In this document: piece after piece, positions 1 to 8,305 of the stretch | Layout: the number at the start of each line of letters is the position of its first letter | Position numbering within the stretch: position 1 is the first letter of the stretch | DNA from: JAFAXD01 sp051985675 | GTDB taxonomy: Bacteria > Pseudomonadota > Alphaproteobacteria > Rhizobiales > Xanthobacteraceae | Assembly (NCBI GenBank): GCA_051985675.1 | Contig: JBPYFJ010000035.1 | Span: 1-64,000, forward strand | Direction of reading: 5' to 3' | DNA: 64,000 nucleotides | Position numbers and translations under genes: made by a program | The notes under the pieces: generated by a model | Seen by the model: only the letters and a program-made list of their open reading frames with translations | Database searches by the model: none | Told to the model about the DNA's origin: nothing

Positions 1-1036
1 CAGTGAACTTGTAGTCAACCGCGTAGGAATCGGTTCGACAGATGGTTACCGAGCCGTCCTGCGCACCCTGCATCGCAAACTGCACGGCCTTCCTGCCGAC
101 TTCACGCGCTTCACGTTGGTCAACGTCGGACACGCAGCCGAGGAACGACCGTTGCAGGTAGCCGAGCGTATCGCCACGGACACGCTTGATTTTCAGCTTG
201 GACTTGATCTCCTCGCACAGGAGATCGGCCAGCGCCCCGGTACCGGAGAGCTGAACGTTGTGGTGTGCATCGCGCTCGATGTTTTTCCCGAGTTGGATCG
301 CAATCGGCTCGCCGGAGGCATCGCAGATGCCCTCAGACACCGCGATGATGCAGCGGCCGAAACGCTCATAGGTGATCTTCACGTCGGCGAGGAACTGTTC
401 GAGAGCAAAGGAGCGCTCAGGTAGATAGATCAGGTGCGGTCCGTCATCGGGGAACTTTCTCGCCATTGCCGAGGCCGCGGTCAAGAAGCCGGCGTGTCGG
501 CCCATGACAACCGCGAGGTAGACACCGGGCAGGGCCGCGTTGTCGAGGTTGGCACCGATGAACGCTTGGGTGACAAAGCGCGCCGCCGACGGAAATCCTG
601 GCGTGTGGTCGTTGCACATCAGGTCATTGTCGATGGTCTTCGGGACGTGGATACAGCGCAGCGGATAGCCGGATTGGCGTGCCTCCTCGCTGACGATGCG
701 CAGAGTATCGGCGGTATCATTGCCGCCGATATAGAAGAAGTAGCTTGTTCCGTGCGCCTGCAAGACCCTGAGGATCTCTTGGCAGTATTTGATGTCGGGT
801 TTGTCGCGCGTGGAACCGAGTGCCGAGCCTGACGTGGCCGCGACCAGCTCGAGTTGCTGCGTGGTCTCCTGGCCCAAGTCGACGAGGTTTTCCGAGAGGA
901 TACCAGCAACGCCGTGGCAGGCGCCGTAGACAGACTCGATGTCGCTGAAGCGACGTGCTTCGAGCACAACGCCAGCGAGCGATTGGTTAATGACAGCCGT
1001 TGGGCCGCCCCCCTGTGCGACTAAAGCTCTCGTCAT
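1..1036 (-). CDS. pfp: PPi-type 6-phosphofructokinase, 3' end cut by window
   Basis: Phosphorylates fructose 6-phosphate to fructose 1,6-bisphosphate in glycolysis, most likely using pyrophosphate. The frame opens at an ATG (1034-1036) and runs off the left edge, so 345 residues are visible and the C-terminus is missing. Seen in the sequence: a GGGPTAVIN nucleotide-binding start (residues 9-17), GGNDT at 104-108, PKTIDND at 132-138 and a later MGRHAGFL motif. In ATP-dependent enzymes the GGDG motif carries Gly where this protein has Asp107; Asp there, together with the Lys in PKTIDND, is the family hallmark of PPi use. A GAGAGG sequence lies just upstream of the ATG. The phosphoryl donor is inferred from these motifs only. 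Confidence 0.9.
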   Translation of the reverse strand, partial: MTRALVAQGGGPTAVINQSLAGVVLEARRFSDIESVYGACHGVAGILSENLVDLGQETTQQLELVAATSGSALGSTRDKPDIKYCQEILRVLQAHGTSYFFYIGGNDTADTLRIVSEEARQSGYPLRCIHVPKTIDNDLMCNDHTPGFPSAARFVTQAFIGANLDNAALPGVYLAVVMGRHAGFLTAASAMARKFPDDGPHLIYLPERSFALEQFLADVKITYERFGRCIIAVSEGICDASGEPIAIQLGKNIERDAHHNVQLSGTGALADLLCEEIKSKLKIKRVRGDTLGYLQRSFLGCVSDVDQREAREVGRKAVQFAMQGAQDGSVTICRTDSYAVDYKFT

Positions 1037-1465
1037 GGTGGCCTCTCCCTTGAGGTCCAGCTGATCCACATGATGCCGATACTCACTACACGAGGATCAT
1101 TTCTGTCAAAAAATAAATTCGAGCAGCCTGTACGGTGCCCAGTCGAGTCATACCCCGTAAACGTCGAGTCAGGGGCGCAGGCATGTCCAAATGCCGGGGC
1201 CCCTGGGATCGAACGATGCGACGCCGCCACATCGCGGCGAGCAGTGTGAGGGCGGTCCAGCCGAGGATGAACCCCACCATCAGTACCTTGGCCGACAGCC
1301 CACGTTGCCGCCCCAGAGGCGGCGTGCGTGACGAGTTTCCAGGATCATCATGGTATCATCCCTTCCAATCATTCTCGTCATCCCACACGAGCGCCGCCTT
1401 TCCAGTTGAGCCTCGCTGACTTGATGCTGACTTATGGGCGTAATGCCAAGAAACATTGAGGCACT
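1037..1465. other. Intergenic region upstream of pfp and the GNAT gene
   Basis: This 429-bp gap separates two divergent genes and should hold both promoters. On the minus strand a TTGACA hexamer (1104-1109) is a possible -35 box for pfp, but no convincing -10 box follows at 16-18 bp. A minus-strand frame at 1086-1280 could encode a 64-residue peptide with a hydrophobic N-terminus; I saw no ribosome-binding site or family resemblance and do not call it a gene. No repeat or RNA was recognised. Confidence 0.4.
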
Positions 1466-1927
1466 ATGGCTACTCAACAGATTGAAAACGTTATAATTCG
1501 TCCCGTAAAACCCAACGAGCGCGAAGCGTGGGAGCCGTTGTGGAAGGGATATCAGACCTTCTACGAGGTTGCCTTGTCGGACGAGATCACGGCAACCACT
1601 TGGATGCGGCTGCACGATCCGGGCGAGCCGATGTTCGTGCTCGGCGCCTACCTCGACGGCATGCTCGTCGGCATCGTGCATTCGCTTTATCACCGCTCGT
1701 GCTGGACGATCGGAAACTACTGCTATTTGCAGGATCTGTTTGTCGCCGAGGATGCGCGCGGGCGCGGGATCGGACGGGCGCTGATCGAGGCGGTCGCGCG
1801 CGAAGCGCGCGCGGCCGGCGCGAGCCGCGTCTATTGGCTCACCCAAGAAGGCAACGCGACCGCCCGCGCGCTCTATGACCAGGTGGCGAAGCGAACCGGC
1901 TTCATCCAGTATTGCCGGGTGCTCTAA
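1466..1927 (+). CDS. GNAT family N-acetyltransferase
   Basis: A 153-residue single-domain acetyltransferase that would move an acetyl group from acetyl-CoA to an unidentified amine. The acetyl-CoA motif A is clear: a hydrophobic strand LQDLFV (88-93) followed by RGRGIG (98-103) and helix RALIEAV. Motif B follows with NATARALYDQ at 130-139. The length is normal for a one-domain GNAT protein. GAGG lies five bases upstream of the ATG. It sits 13 bp before recJ on the same strand, so the two may be co-transcribed. The substrate cannot be inferred from the sequence or context. Confidence 0.85.
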   Translation: MATQQIENVIIRPVKPNEREAWEPLWKGYQTFYEVALSDEITATTWMRLHDPGEPMFVLGAYLDGMLVGIVHSLYHRSCWTIGNYCYLQDLFVAEDARGRGIGRALIEAVAREARAAGASRVYWLTQEGNATARALYDQVAKRTGFIQYCRVL

Positions 1928-1940
1928 CGGATGATTCGCG

Positions 1941-3776
1941 GTGGCCGCAATGGCGCTCGCATTGGCGACGCTGCCCAACACAGACCGATTTTTTCTCGGC
2001 GTTGAGAGGTCGGCGACCGGGCGCGCCTGGCGCGACCGGCTCAACGAACGCGGCAGCGCGGTCGCGGCTGCGATCGCACAGCGCCACGGGCTGCCGGATC
2101 TCTTGGCCCGTGTCATCGCCGGCCGCGGCATCGAGCTCGATGAGGTCGAGGCCTTTCTCGATCCGAGCATCCGGCGCCTGATGCCGGATCCGCATGTGCT
2201 CACCGACATGGACGCGGCTGCGACCCGCCTGGCCGACGCGATGATGCGCGGCGAGCAAGTGGCGATCTTCGGCGACTACGATGTCGATGGTGCCACCGCC
2301 GCCGCTTTGCTCACGCGCTTTTTGCGCCACGGCGGGCGCGAACCGCTGGTTCACATTCCCGACCGCATCTTCGAAGGCTATGGCCCCAACGTGGACGCGA
2401 TCCGTACGCTGGCCGACCGCGGCGCGCGCCTGCTGGTGACGGTCGACTGCGGCACCACCAGCCATGAGCCGCTGGCCGAGGCCAGGAAACTCGGCCTCGA
2501 CATCATCGTGATCGATCACCATCAGGCCGACGAACGCCTGCCGGCCGCGGTCGCGGTGATCAATCCCAACCGGCTCGACGATCTCTCCAAGCTCGGTCAC
2601 CTCGCCGCGGTCGGCCTCGTGTTCATGACGATCGTTGCGGCCAATCGGGCGTTGCGCGCGCGCGGCTACTGGACTCCCGAGCGCCCCGAACCCGATCTGC
2701 TCGGCTTGCTGGACATCGTTGCGCTCGGAACCGTCGCCGACGTGGTGCCGCTGCGCGGCCTCAACCGCGCGTTCGTGGCCAAGGGGCTGATCGCCATGCG
2801 GCGGCGCGAGAACCCCGGGCTGACTGCCTTGCTCGACGTCGCGCGGCTCTCCGGCCCGCCCGAGCCGTGGCATCTCGGGTTCATGCTGGGTCCGCGCATC
2901 AACGCCGGCGGACGCATCGGGCGCGCCGATCTCGGGGCACGGCTCCTGATCGAGGATGACCCGACGGAATGCGCGCGCATCGCCGCAGAACTCGATCGGC
3001 TCAACCGTGACAGGCAGGCGATCGAGCAGGCGACGCTTGCCCAGGCGGAAGCCGAAGCGATGGCGGCGCTCGGTCATGATCACAAAGGCGCGGTCGTCGT
3101 CACCGCCGCGGAAGGCTGGCATCCCGGCGTGGTCGGGCTCGTGGCGGCGCGGCTCAAGGAGCGGTATGGCCGCCCGGCGTTTGCGATCGCGCTCGAGCCC
3201 GGCGAATTCGGCACCGGATCGGGCCGCTCGATTGCGGGCGTCGATCTCGGACGCGCGGTTCGCCGTGCGGTGGCCGACGGTCTGCTGGTAAAGGGCGGCG
3301 GCCACGCCATGGCGGCAGGTGTCACGCTGCGCAAGAGCGGGCTTGCGGCGTTCCGCGCGTTCCTCGAGGAAGCCCTCGGCGCTGCGGTCGAGGCGGCACG
3401 GCGGGACGAGGCCCTCCTGATCGACGGCGCAGTCACCGCGGCCGGCGCTGGCTTTGAGCTCTACGACATGATCGCGCGAGCCGGTCCGTTCGGAGCCGGG
3501 AACCCCGATCCGGTCCTCGCGCTGCCCGCGCACACGATCGCCTACGCGGAGGATAGCGGACAGGGCCACGTACGGGTGCGCCTGAAAGCCGGCGAGGGCG
3601 TGCCGCTGGCAGCGATCGCGTTTCGGGTGGCGGGCGAGAAGCTCGGCGAAGCCCTGCTGGTGGGGCGCGGCCGCCGGATGCACGTCGCCGGCACGCTCGC
3701 GCTGGACCGCTGGCAGGGCACGGAACGCGCGCAACTGCGGATCATCGACCTCGCGCCGGCCGAAGACTCAGTCTAA
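1941..3776 (+). CDS. recJ: Single-stranded-DNA-specific exonuclease RecJ
   Basis: A 5'-3' single-strand DNA exonuclease used in recombination and mismatch/base-excision repair. The 611-residue protein shows the DHH phosphoesterase motifs in order: GDYDVDG at 111-117, VDCG near 168-171, the DHH signature at 192-194, and the DHHA1 motif GGGH at 452-455. The C-terminal third matches the OB-fold part of RecJ. The frame opens with GTG at 1941; an ATG three codons later (1950) is an equally plausible start. Length is normal for RecJ. It follows the GNAT gene closely and ends 119 bp before the sox operon, which probably has its own promoter. Confidence 0.95.
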   Translation: MAAMALALATLPNTDRFFLGVERSATGRAWRDRLNERGSAVAAAIAQRHGLPDLLARVIAGRGIELDEVEAFLDPSIRRLMPDPHVLTDMDAAATRLADAMMRGEQVAIFGDYDVDGATAAALLTRFLRHGGREPLVHIPDRIFEGYGPNVDAIRTLADRGARLLVTVDCGTTSHEPLAEARKLGLDIIVIDHHQADERLPAAVAVINPNRLDDLSKLGHLAAVGLVFMTIVAANRALRARGYWTPERPEPDLLGLLDIVALGTVADVVPLRGLNRAFVAKGLIAMRRRENPGLTALLDVARLSGPPEPWHLGFMLGPRINAGGRIGRADLGARLLIEDDPTECARIAAELDRLNRDRQAIEQATLAQAEAEAMAALGHDHKGAVVVTAAEGWHPGVVGLVAARLKERYGRPAFAIALEPGEFGTGSGRSIAGVDLGRAVRRAVADGLLVKGGGHAMAAGVTLRKSGLAAFRAFLEEALGAAVEAARRDEALLIDGAVTAAGAGFELYDMIARAGPFGAGNPDPVLALPAHTIAYAEDSGQGHVRVRLKAGEGVPLAAIAFRVAGEKLGEALLVGRGRRMHVAGTLALDRWQGTERAQLRIIDLAPAEDSV

Positions 3777-3895
3777 CGTCCGGCCGTATCTCCTTCTGGC
3801 ATAATCGAAATGCCCGCGGCTGGCTTTCGCCGCCGCCCGCAAATATGTAAGGAAGGAACGGGCGGGCCAGCCGCCTGGAGGCCGGGACTTCATCC

Positions 3896-4474
3896 ATGAC
3901 GACGCGACGCCACATGCTTGTCGGGTTAGGCGCGATGCTGACGCTCGCGACCGGCGCCCGCGCGCGCGGCGAGGCGGTCATGACCGATGATGGGTTCTAC
4001 CGCGAGCCATGGTTCATCGACAGCTTCCTCGACATGCCGGTGGATCTCGCTGCCGCGCACGAGCACGGTAAGCACTTCGCGGTGATGTGGGAGTTGCGCG
4101 GCTGTCCATACTGCCGCGACACCCATCTGATCAACTTCGCGCGTCCGGACATCGCCGCGTTCGTGCGCGACAACTTCGACGTTCTGCAACTCAATGTGTT
4201 GGGGTCGCTCAAAGTCACCGACTTCGACGGCGAGGTCCTGACCGAGAAGCAGCTGGCGGCGAAATACGGCGTTCATTTCACCCCAACCATCCAGTTCTTT
4301 GAGGGCACGGCCGACCGCCTCAAGACGCTTGCGGGGCAGCAGCGCGAGCTGATCCGCATTCCCGGCTATTTGCGACCGGACGATTTTCTTGACGTGTTTC
4401 ACTACGTCGCCGAGAAGGGCGACAGCGGCAAAACGTTCCGTGAATTTATTGAAGCCAAGCGCAGCGCAGGATGA
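3896..4474 (+). CDS. soxW: SoxW-like periplasmic thioredoxin
   Basis: A thioredoxin-fold protein of 192 residues, first gene of the sox operon. The N-terminus carries a twin-arginine-like export signal (TTRRHMLVG) and a hydrophobic stretch, so the protein should be periplasmic. The redox motif is GCPYC with cysteines at 70 and 73, and a TPT loop with the expected cis-proline occurs near residue 123. SoxW proteins keep Sox components, notably the carrier SoxYZ, in the reduced state; that role is known for the family and inferred here from operon position. Its stop codon overlaps an ATG that could be read as an early soxY start, which fits tight co-transcription. Confidence 0.85.
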   Translation: MTTRRHMLVGLGAMLTLATGARARGEAVMTDDGFYREPWFIDSFLDMPVDLAAAHEHGKHFAVMWELRGCPYCRDTHLINFARPDIAAFVRDNFDVLQLNVLGSLKVTDFDGEVLTEKQLAAKYGVHFTPTIQFFEGTADRLKTLAGQQRELIRIPGYLRPDDFLDVFHYVAEKGDSGKTFREFIEAKRSAG

Positions 4475-4485
4475 GGGTTAGGCCG

Positions 4486-4941
4486 ATGAACAGGATCTCG
4501 CGCCGCGATGCGGTGCTGATGGGCGCGAGCGCCACGCTCTATCTCAGCGTCGCGGACGTCGGGGCCGCGCTCGCAACGCCACCCGAAGCGGAAGCGGAGA
4601 TCGCGAAATTCACCGGCGGCAAACCGGCGCAGGACGGCAAGATCGCGATCGACCTGCCGGAGATCGCTGAAAACGGCAACACGATTCCGCTGGCCATCAC
4701 GGTCAACGTGCCGATCAGCCAGGACAGCTACGTCAGCGACATCCTGGTGGTCGCCGACGGCAACCCCAATCCCGGCATTGCGAAGTTCCACCTCACCCCA
4801 CTGTCGGGGCGCGCCGAGGTTGGCACCCGCATCAGGCTTGCGACGACCGAGAATGTGATCGTGGTGGCGAAGACCAGCGACGGAAAGCTCTATACCGACC
4901 GCAAGCAGGTGAAAGTCACGATCGGCGGCTGCGGCGGCTGA
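4486..4941 (+). CDS. soxY: Thiosulfate oxidation carrier protein SoxY
   Basis: SoxY is the subunit that carries sulfur intermediates covalently during thiosulfate oxidation. The C-terminus is the diagnostic GGCGG, with the carrier cysteine two residues from the end (Cys149 from the chosen start). The N-terminus is a Tat signal containing SRRDAVLMG followed by a hydrophobic stretch, so the folded SoxYZ complex is probably exported. An ATG at 4471 overlaps the soxW stop, but the ATG at 4486 is preferred because it puts the twin arginines close to the N-terminus and has a GAGGG sequence upstream. soxZ starts 25 bp downstream. Confidence 0.95.
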   Translation: MNRISRRDAVLMGASATLYLSVADVGAALATPPEAEAEIAKFTGGKPAQDGKIAIDLPEIAENGNTIPLAITVNVPISQDSYVSDILVVADGNPNPGIAKFHLTPLSGRAEVGTRIRLATTENVIVVAKTSDGKLYTDRKQVKVTIGGCGG

Positions 4942-4966
4942 TCAACAACCGGCATGGAACGACACG

Positions 4967-5290
4967 ATGGCTGACAAGCCCCGACTGAAATTGCCCAAGG
5001 AAGCTAAGAAGGGCGACATCATCGAGATCAAGACGCTGGTCCAGCACCCGATGGAAACCGGCTTGCGCAAGGATGCGGGCGGCAACGTCATCCCGCGCAA
5101 GATCGTCAACAAGTTCAGCGCCACCTTCAACGGTGCGCCGTTGTTCTCGGCCGAGCTCGAGCCGGCCGTGGCGGCCAATCCCTATCTGCAGTTCACCGCC
5201 AAGATCGACCAGGGCGGCACCTTCCGGTTCACCTGGGTCGATGACGACGGCACGGTCACCACGGCCGAGGAGACGATCACGGTTACCTGA
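4967..5290 (+). CDS. soxZ: Thiosulfate oxidation carrier complex protein SoxZ
   Basis: A 107-residue partner of SoxY with the immunoglobulin-like SoxZ fold: KLP and GDIIEIKTLVQHPMETG near the N-terminus and a C-terminal TFRFTWVDDDG strand pair are typical. SoxZ has no signal peptide, as is usual; it is carried to the periplasm bound to SoxY. The stop codon is followed directly by an ATG of the soxXA gene, so translation of the two is probably coupled. Length and sequence are ordinary for the family. Confidence 0.95.
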   Translation: MADKPRLKLPKEAKKGDIIEIKTLVQHPMETGLRKDAGGNVIPRKIVNKFSATFNGAPLFSAELEPAVAANPYLQFTAKIDQGGTFRFTWVDDDGTVTTAEETITVT

Positions 5291-6574
5291 ATGAGGCCGG
5301 GACACATGCAGCGTGGGCTTTTCCTCGGACCGGCCGCCATTGCCCTCGTGGCGCTTGCGACGCTTGCGCTGCCGCGCCTTGCGGCCACGGCTCCCGATCC
5401 GGGCGCTGCGCCGCTCGCCACCGGCGATGCGTCCGCGCGTCCCTGGAAGCGCTATCCGGGCTGGCCATCGCGGGATTCCGTCAAGTTCAACACGCTCGCC
5501 AATCCGAACGTTTCGCCGCCGGCTCCGAAGGAGCCGCGTAAGCTGACAAAGCCGCTCGCGGGCGATCCGGCGATCGGCGCCAAACTGGTTGCCGATCGAA
5601 CGCGCGGCGGTTCCTGTCTCGCCTGTCACGTCATGGGGCAGGCCGGAAATGCCGACATGCCGGGCAACGTCGGGCCCGATCTGAGCGAGATCGGCAACGC
5701 CGGGCTCGATGACGGCACCCTGTTCAACTTTGTCAATGACGCACGGATCTACAATGTCGAGAGCGTGATGCCGCCGTGGGGCACCAATGGCCTCTTCAGC
5801 GACGAGGAGATCGGGCACATCGTCGCGTTCCTCAAGACGCTCAAATCGCCGGCAGTGTTCCCAACCAGCGTGGACGATCCGGGCAAGCGCCCGCCGCCGG
5901 TCGAGCATCGCGACAATTTGGACGAGATGGTGAATCCGGGCCTGTGGACGGTTGAGAAAGCGCAGCAATTATGGGACGCGCGCGGGCCTGCTGGGTCTTC
6001 GTGCGCAGGCTGCCACGGGCAGGCCGCGGAGCGGTTCAAAACCTGGGCGGCCGGCATGCCGAAGTGGGAACCGCGCCTCGACAAGGTTCTCGGCATCGAA
6101 GAGTTCGTGTACCGGCACGCGAAGGCGACGACTGGGTTCGACTGGCTGATGCAAAGCAGTGAAAACACCGCGATGGCGGTCTATCTGCGCTTCCTGGCCA
6201 ACGGCCAGGCGATGCATGTCGACGTGACCAGTCCAGGCGCCAAGGAAGCCTTTGAACGTGGCCGTGCGCTGACCGCCACCAAGGTCGGGCAGCTGAATTT
6301 CTCCTGCCTGGATTGTCACGATCCCAAGCGCGGTGGACTGAAGTGGATCCGCGGCCAGTGGCTGGGCGAGCAGCGCGGCCAGCTCGATCACTTCCCGACC
6401 TGGCGCACGAGCCAGCAGGCGATCTGGGACATCCGCAAGCGGTTCGAATGGTGCAACGTCGCGGTATGGGCCAACGAGCTGCCGCCAGAGGCCAACGAGT
6501 ACGGCGATCTCGAGCTTTACCTCGCCTCGGTCAACGCAGGGCTAAAGCTCAACGTGCCGGGGATCAGACACTAG
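5291..6574 (+). CDS. soxXA: Fused SoxX-SoxA c-type cytochrome
   Basis: SoxXA joins thiosulfate to the SoxYZ carrier cysteine. The two halves are normally separate proteins; here one 427-residue chain holds both. After a signal peptide comes a SoxX-like monohaem domain: CLACH at 109-113, a PGNVGPDL loop, and Met160 in a VMPP context as likely axial ligand. A proline-rich linker (about 190-215) leads to a dihaem SoxA domain with CAGCH at 238-242, CLDCH at 339-343, and the active-site cysteine at 388 in an RFEWCN context. No separate soxX is visible. The first ATG abuts the soxZ stop; an ATG at 5306 may be the true start. Domain order is seen directly; function is inferred from homology. Confidence 0.93.
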   Translation: MRPGHMQRGLFLGPAAIALVALATLALPRLAATAPDPGAAPLATGDASARPWKRYPGWPSRDSVKFNTLANPNVSPPAPKEPRKLTKPLAGDPAIGAKLVADRTRGGSCLACHVMGQAGNADMPGNVGPDLSEIGNAGLDDGTLFNFVNDARIYNVESVMPPWGTNGLFSDEEIGHIVAFLKTLKSPAVFPTSVDDPGKRPPPVEHRDNLDEMVNPGLWTVEKAQQLWDARGPAGSSCAGCHGQAAERFKTWAAGMPKWEPRLDKVLGIEEFVYRHAKATTGFDWLMQSSENTAMAVYLRFLANGQAMHVDVTSPGAKEAFERGRALTATKVGQLNFSCLDCHDPKRGGLKWIRGQWLGEQRGQLDHFPTWRTSQQAIWDIRKRFEWCNVAVWANELPPEANEYGDLELYLASVNAGLKLNVPGIRH

Positions 6575-6578
6575 CGCA

Positions 6579-8264
6579 ATGATCAGCCGCCGCGAGGTTC
6601 TGCAGATCGGCGCCGCAACGGCGGCGCTAGGGCTTGGGCCGATCGGCCGGGTCGCCGCGCAGCAGCGCATCACGCAGGACGCGCTGCTCGAGTTCGATCA
6701 CTACGGCAACGTCACGCTGCTGCACATGGCCGACCTGCACGCGCAGCTGGTGCCGATCTATCTGCGCGAGCCGGCGGTCAACATCGGCGCCGGCGAGGCG
6801 AGGGGACGCCCGCCGCATCTGACCGGCAAGGCCTTCCTTGAGTACTACGGAATTTCTCCGCGCACCGCGGCCGCCTACGCGCTGAGTTCGAACGATTTCA
6901 TTGCGCTCGCTCACGATTACGGCCGGCTCGGCGGCCTCGACCGGGTCGCAACCGTGGTCAAGGCGGTGCGCGCCGAGCGCGGCGCCGATCGCGTGCTGTT
7001 CTTGGACGGCGGCGACAGCTGGCAAGGATCGCTGACCGCGAACCGCACCAAGGCCCAGGACATGGTCGATTGCCTGAAGCTCCTGGAAGTCGACGCCATG
7101 ACCGGCCATTGGGAGTTCACCTATGGGGAAGCGCGCCTGCGCGAACTGATCGAGCGCCAGGGCACGCCGTTTCTGGCGCTCAACGTACGCGACACCGAGT
7201 GGCAGGAGCCGGTGTTCGACGCCTACAAGCTGTTTGATAAGGGCAGTGTGCGGGTCGCCGTGCTGGGCGAAGCATTCGCCTATACGCCGGTCGCCAACCC
7301 GCGCTGGCTGGTGCCAAAGTGGACGTTCGGGATCCGCGAGGACGACGTACGCGCGAACGTGGCGAAGGCGCGCAAGGAAGGCGCCCAGCTCGTCGTGCTG
7401 CTCTCGCACAACGGATTCGATTGCGATCGCAAGATGGCAGAGCGCATCGAGGGCATCGACGTGATCCTGACGTCCCACACCCACGATGCGCTCCCGGCCG
7501 TCACCACCGTCGGCAAGACGCTGCTGATCGCCTCCGGCAGCGGCGGCAAGTTCATCTCGCGGCTCGACCTCGACGTCCGCGGCATGGACGTGGCCGGTTA
7601 TCGCTACAAACTGATCCCGCTGTTCAGCGACGCGATTGCGCCCGACCCGGATATGGCGCTGAAGATCGCCGAAGTGCGCGCGCCGTTCGCTACCGAGCTC
7701 GCCCGCGTCCTGGGCCGCTCGGAATCGCTGCTCTACCGGCGCGGCACGTTCAACGGCACGATGGATGATCTCATTTGCGCCGCGATCGCCGCCGAGCGCG
7801 ATGCCGAGATCGTGCTTTCGCCGGGGTTCCGGTGGGGAACGACGCTGCTGCCGGGCAAACCGATCACGGTCGAAGATATTCAGAACGCAACCGCCATGAC
7901 CTACCCGCAGGTCTATCGCACCACCATCTCGGGCGAGCGGCTGAAGGCGATCCTCGAAGACGTCGCCGACAATCTGTTCAATCCCGATCCGTACTATCAG
8001 CAGGGCGGCGACATGGTGCGCTGCGGCGGGCTCGCGTATCGGATCGACATCGCGCAATCCATCGGTCAGCGCATTTCCGAACTGACCCAGTATCCGTCGG
8101 GCCGGCCGATTGACCCTGGCAAGGACTACGTTGTTGCCGGCTGGGCGAGCGTCAATGAGAATATCGAGGGCCCGCCGGTTTGGGAGCTGGTCGAGCGCTA
8201 CGTGACGCGCGTTAAGAACGTGCGCCTCGAGCCCAACACCAGCGTCAAGGTCGTCGGGATGTAG
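6579..8264 (+). CDS. soxB: Thiosulfohydrolase SoxB
   Basis: SoxB is a dimanganese enzyme of the 5'-nucleotidase superfamily that releases sulfate from the sulfonate group bound to SoxYZ. The 561-residue protein begins with a Tat signal (ISRREVLQIG) and shows metal-binding motifs LHMADLHAQ, DGGDSWQG, GHWEFTYG (the SoxB form of GNHEFD), LSHNGFD and SHTHD. It follows soxXA after four bases. The operon continues with no soxC or soxD: the next gene belongs to another family. Without SoxCD the bound sulfane sulfur would not be oxidised by this set alone, unless those genes lie elsewhere. Confidence 0.95.
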   Translation: MISRREVLQIGAATAALGLGPIGRVAAQQRITQDALLEFDHYGNVTLLHMADLHAQLVPIYLREPAVNIGAGEARGRPPHLTGKAFLEYYGISPRTAAAYALSSNDFIALAHDYGRLGGLDRVATVVKAVRAERGADRVLFLDGGDSWQGSLTANRTKAQDMVDCLKLLEVDAMTGHWEFTYGEARLRELIERQGTPFLALNVRDTEWQEPVFDAYKLFDKGSVRVAVLGEAFAYTPVANPRWLVPKWTFGIREDDVRANVAKARKEGAQLVVLLSHNGFDCDRKMAERIEGIDVILTSHTHDALPAVTTVGKTLLIASGSGGKFISRLDLDVRGMDVAGYRYKLIPLFSDAIAPDPDMALKIAEVRAPFATELARVLGRSESLLYRRGTFNGTMDDLICAAIAAERDAEIVLSPGFRWGTTLLPGKPITVEDIQNATAMTYPQVYRTTISGERLKAILEDVADNLFNPDPYYQQGGDMVRCGGLAYRIDIAQSIGQRISELTQYPSGRPIDPGKDYVVAGWASVNENIEGPPVWELVERYVTRVKNVRLEPNTSVKVVGM

Positions 8265-8305
8265 AGTCCATCGACGGGACCGTCCAACTCCAAAAAGAAC
8301 CCAGC

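Noticed and set aside
1086..1280. 64-codon frame with a hydrophobic start upstream of pfp
   Set aside because: No Shine-Dalgarno sequence or recognisable family, and the second half reads like non-coding sequence.
1902..3734. 610-codon open frame antisense to recJ
   Set aside because: It is an exact shadow of recJ caused by high GC at third positions; the translation is Arg/Asp/Gln-rich with no domain, while recJ has all its motifs.
6627..8057. 476-codon open frame antisense to soxB
   Set aside because: Shadow of soxB with shadow-like composition and no family resemblance.
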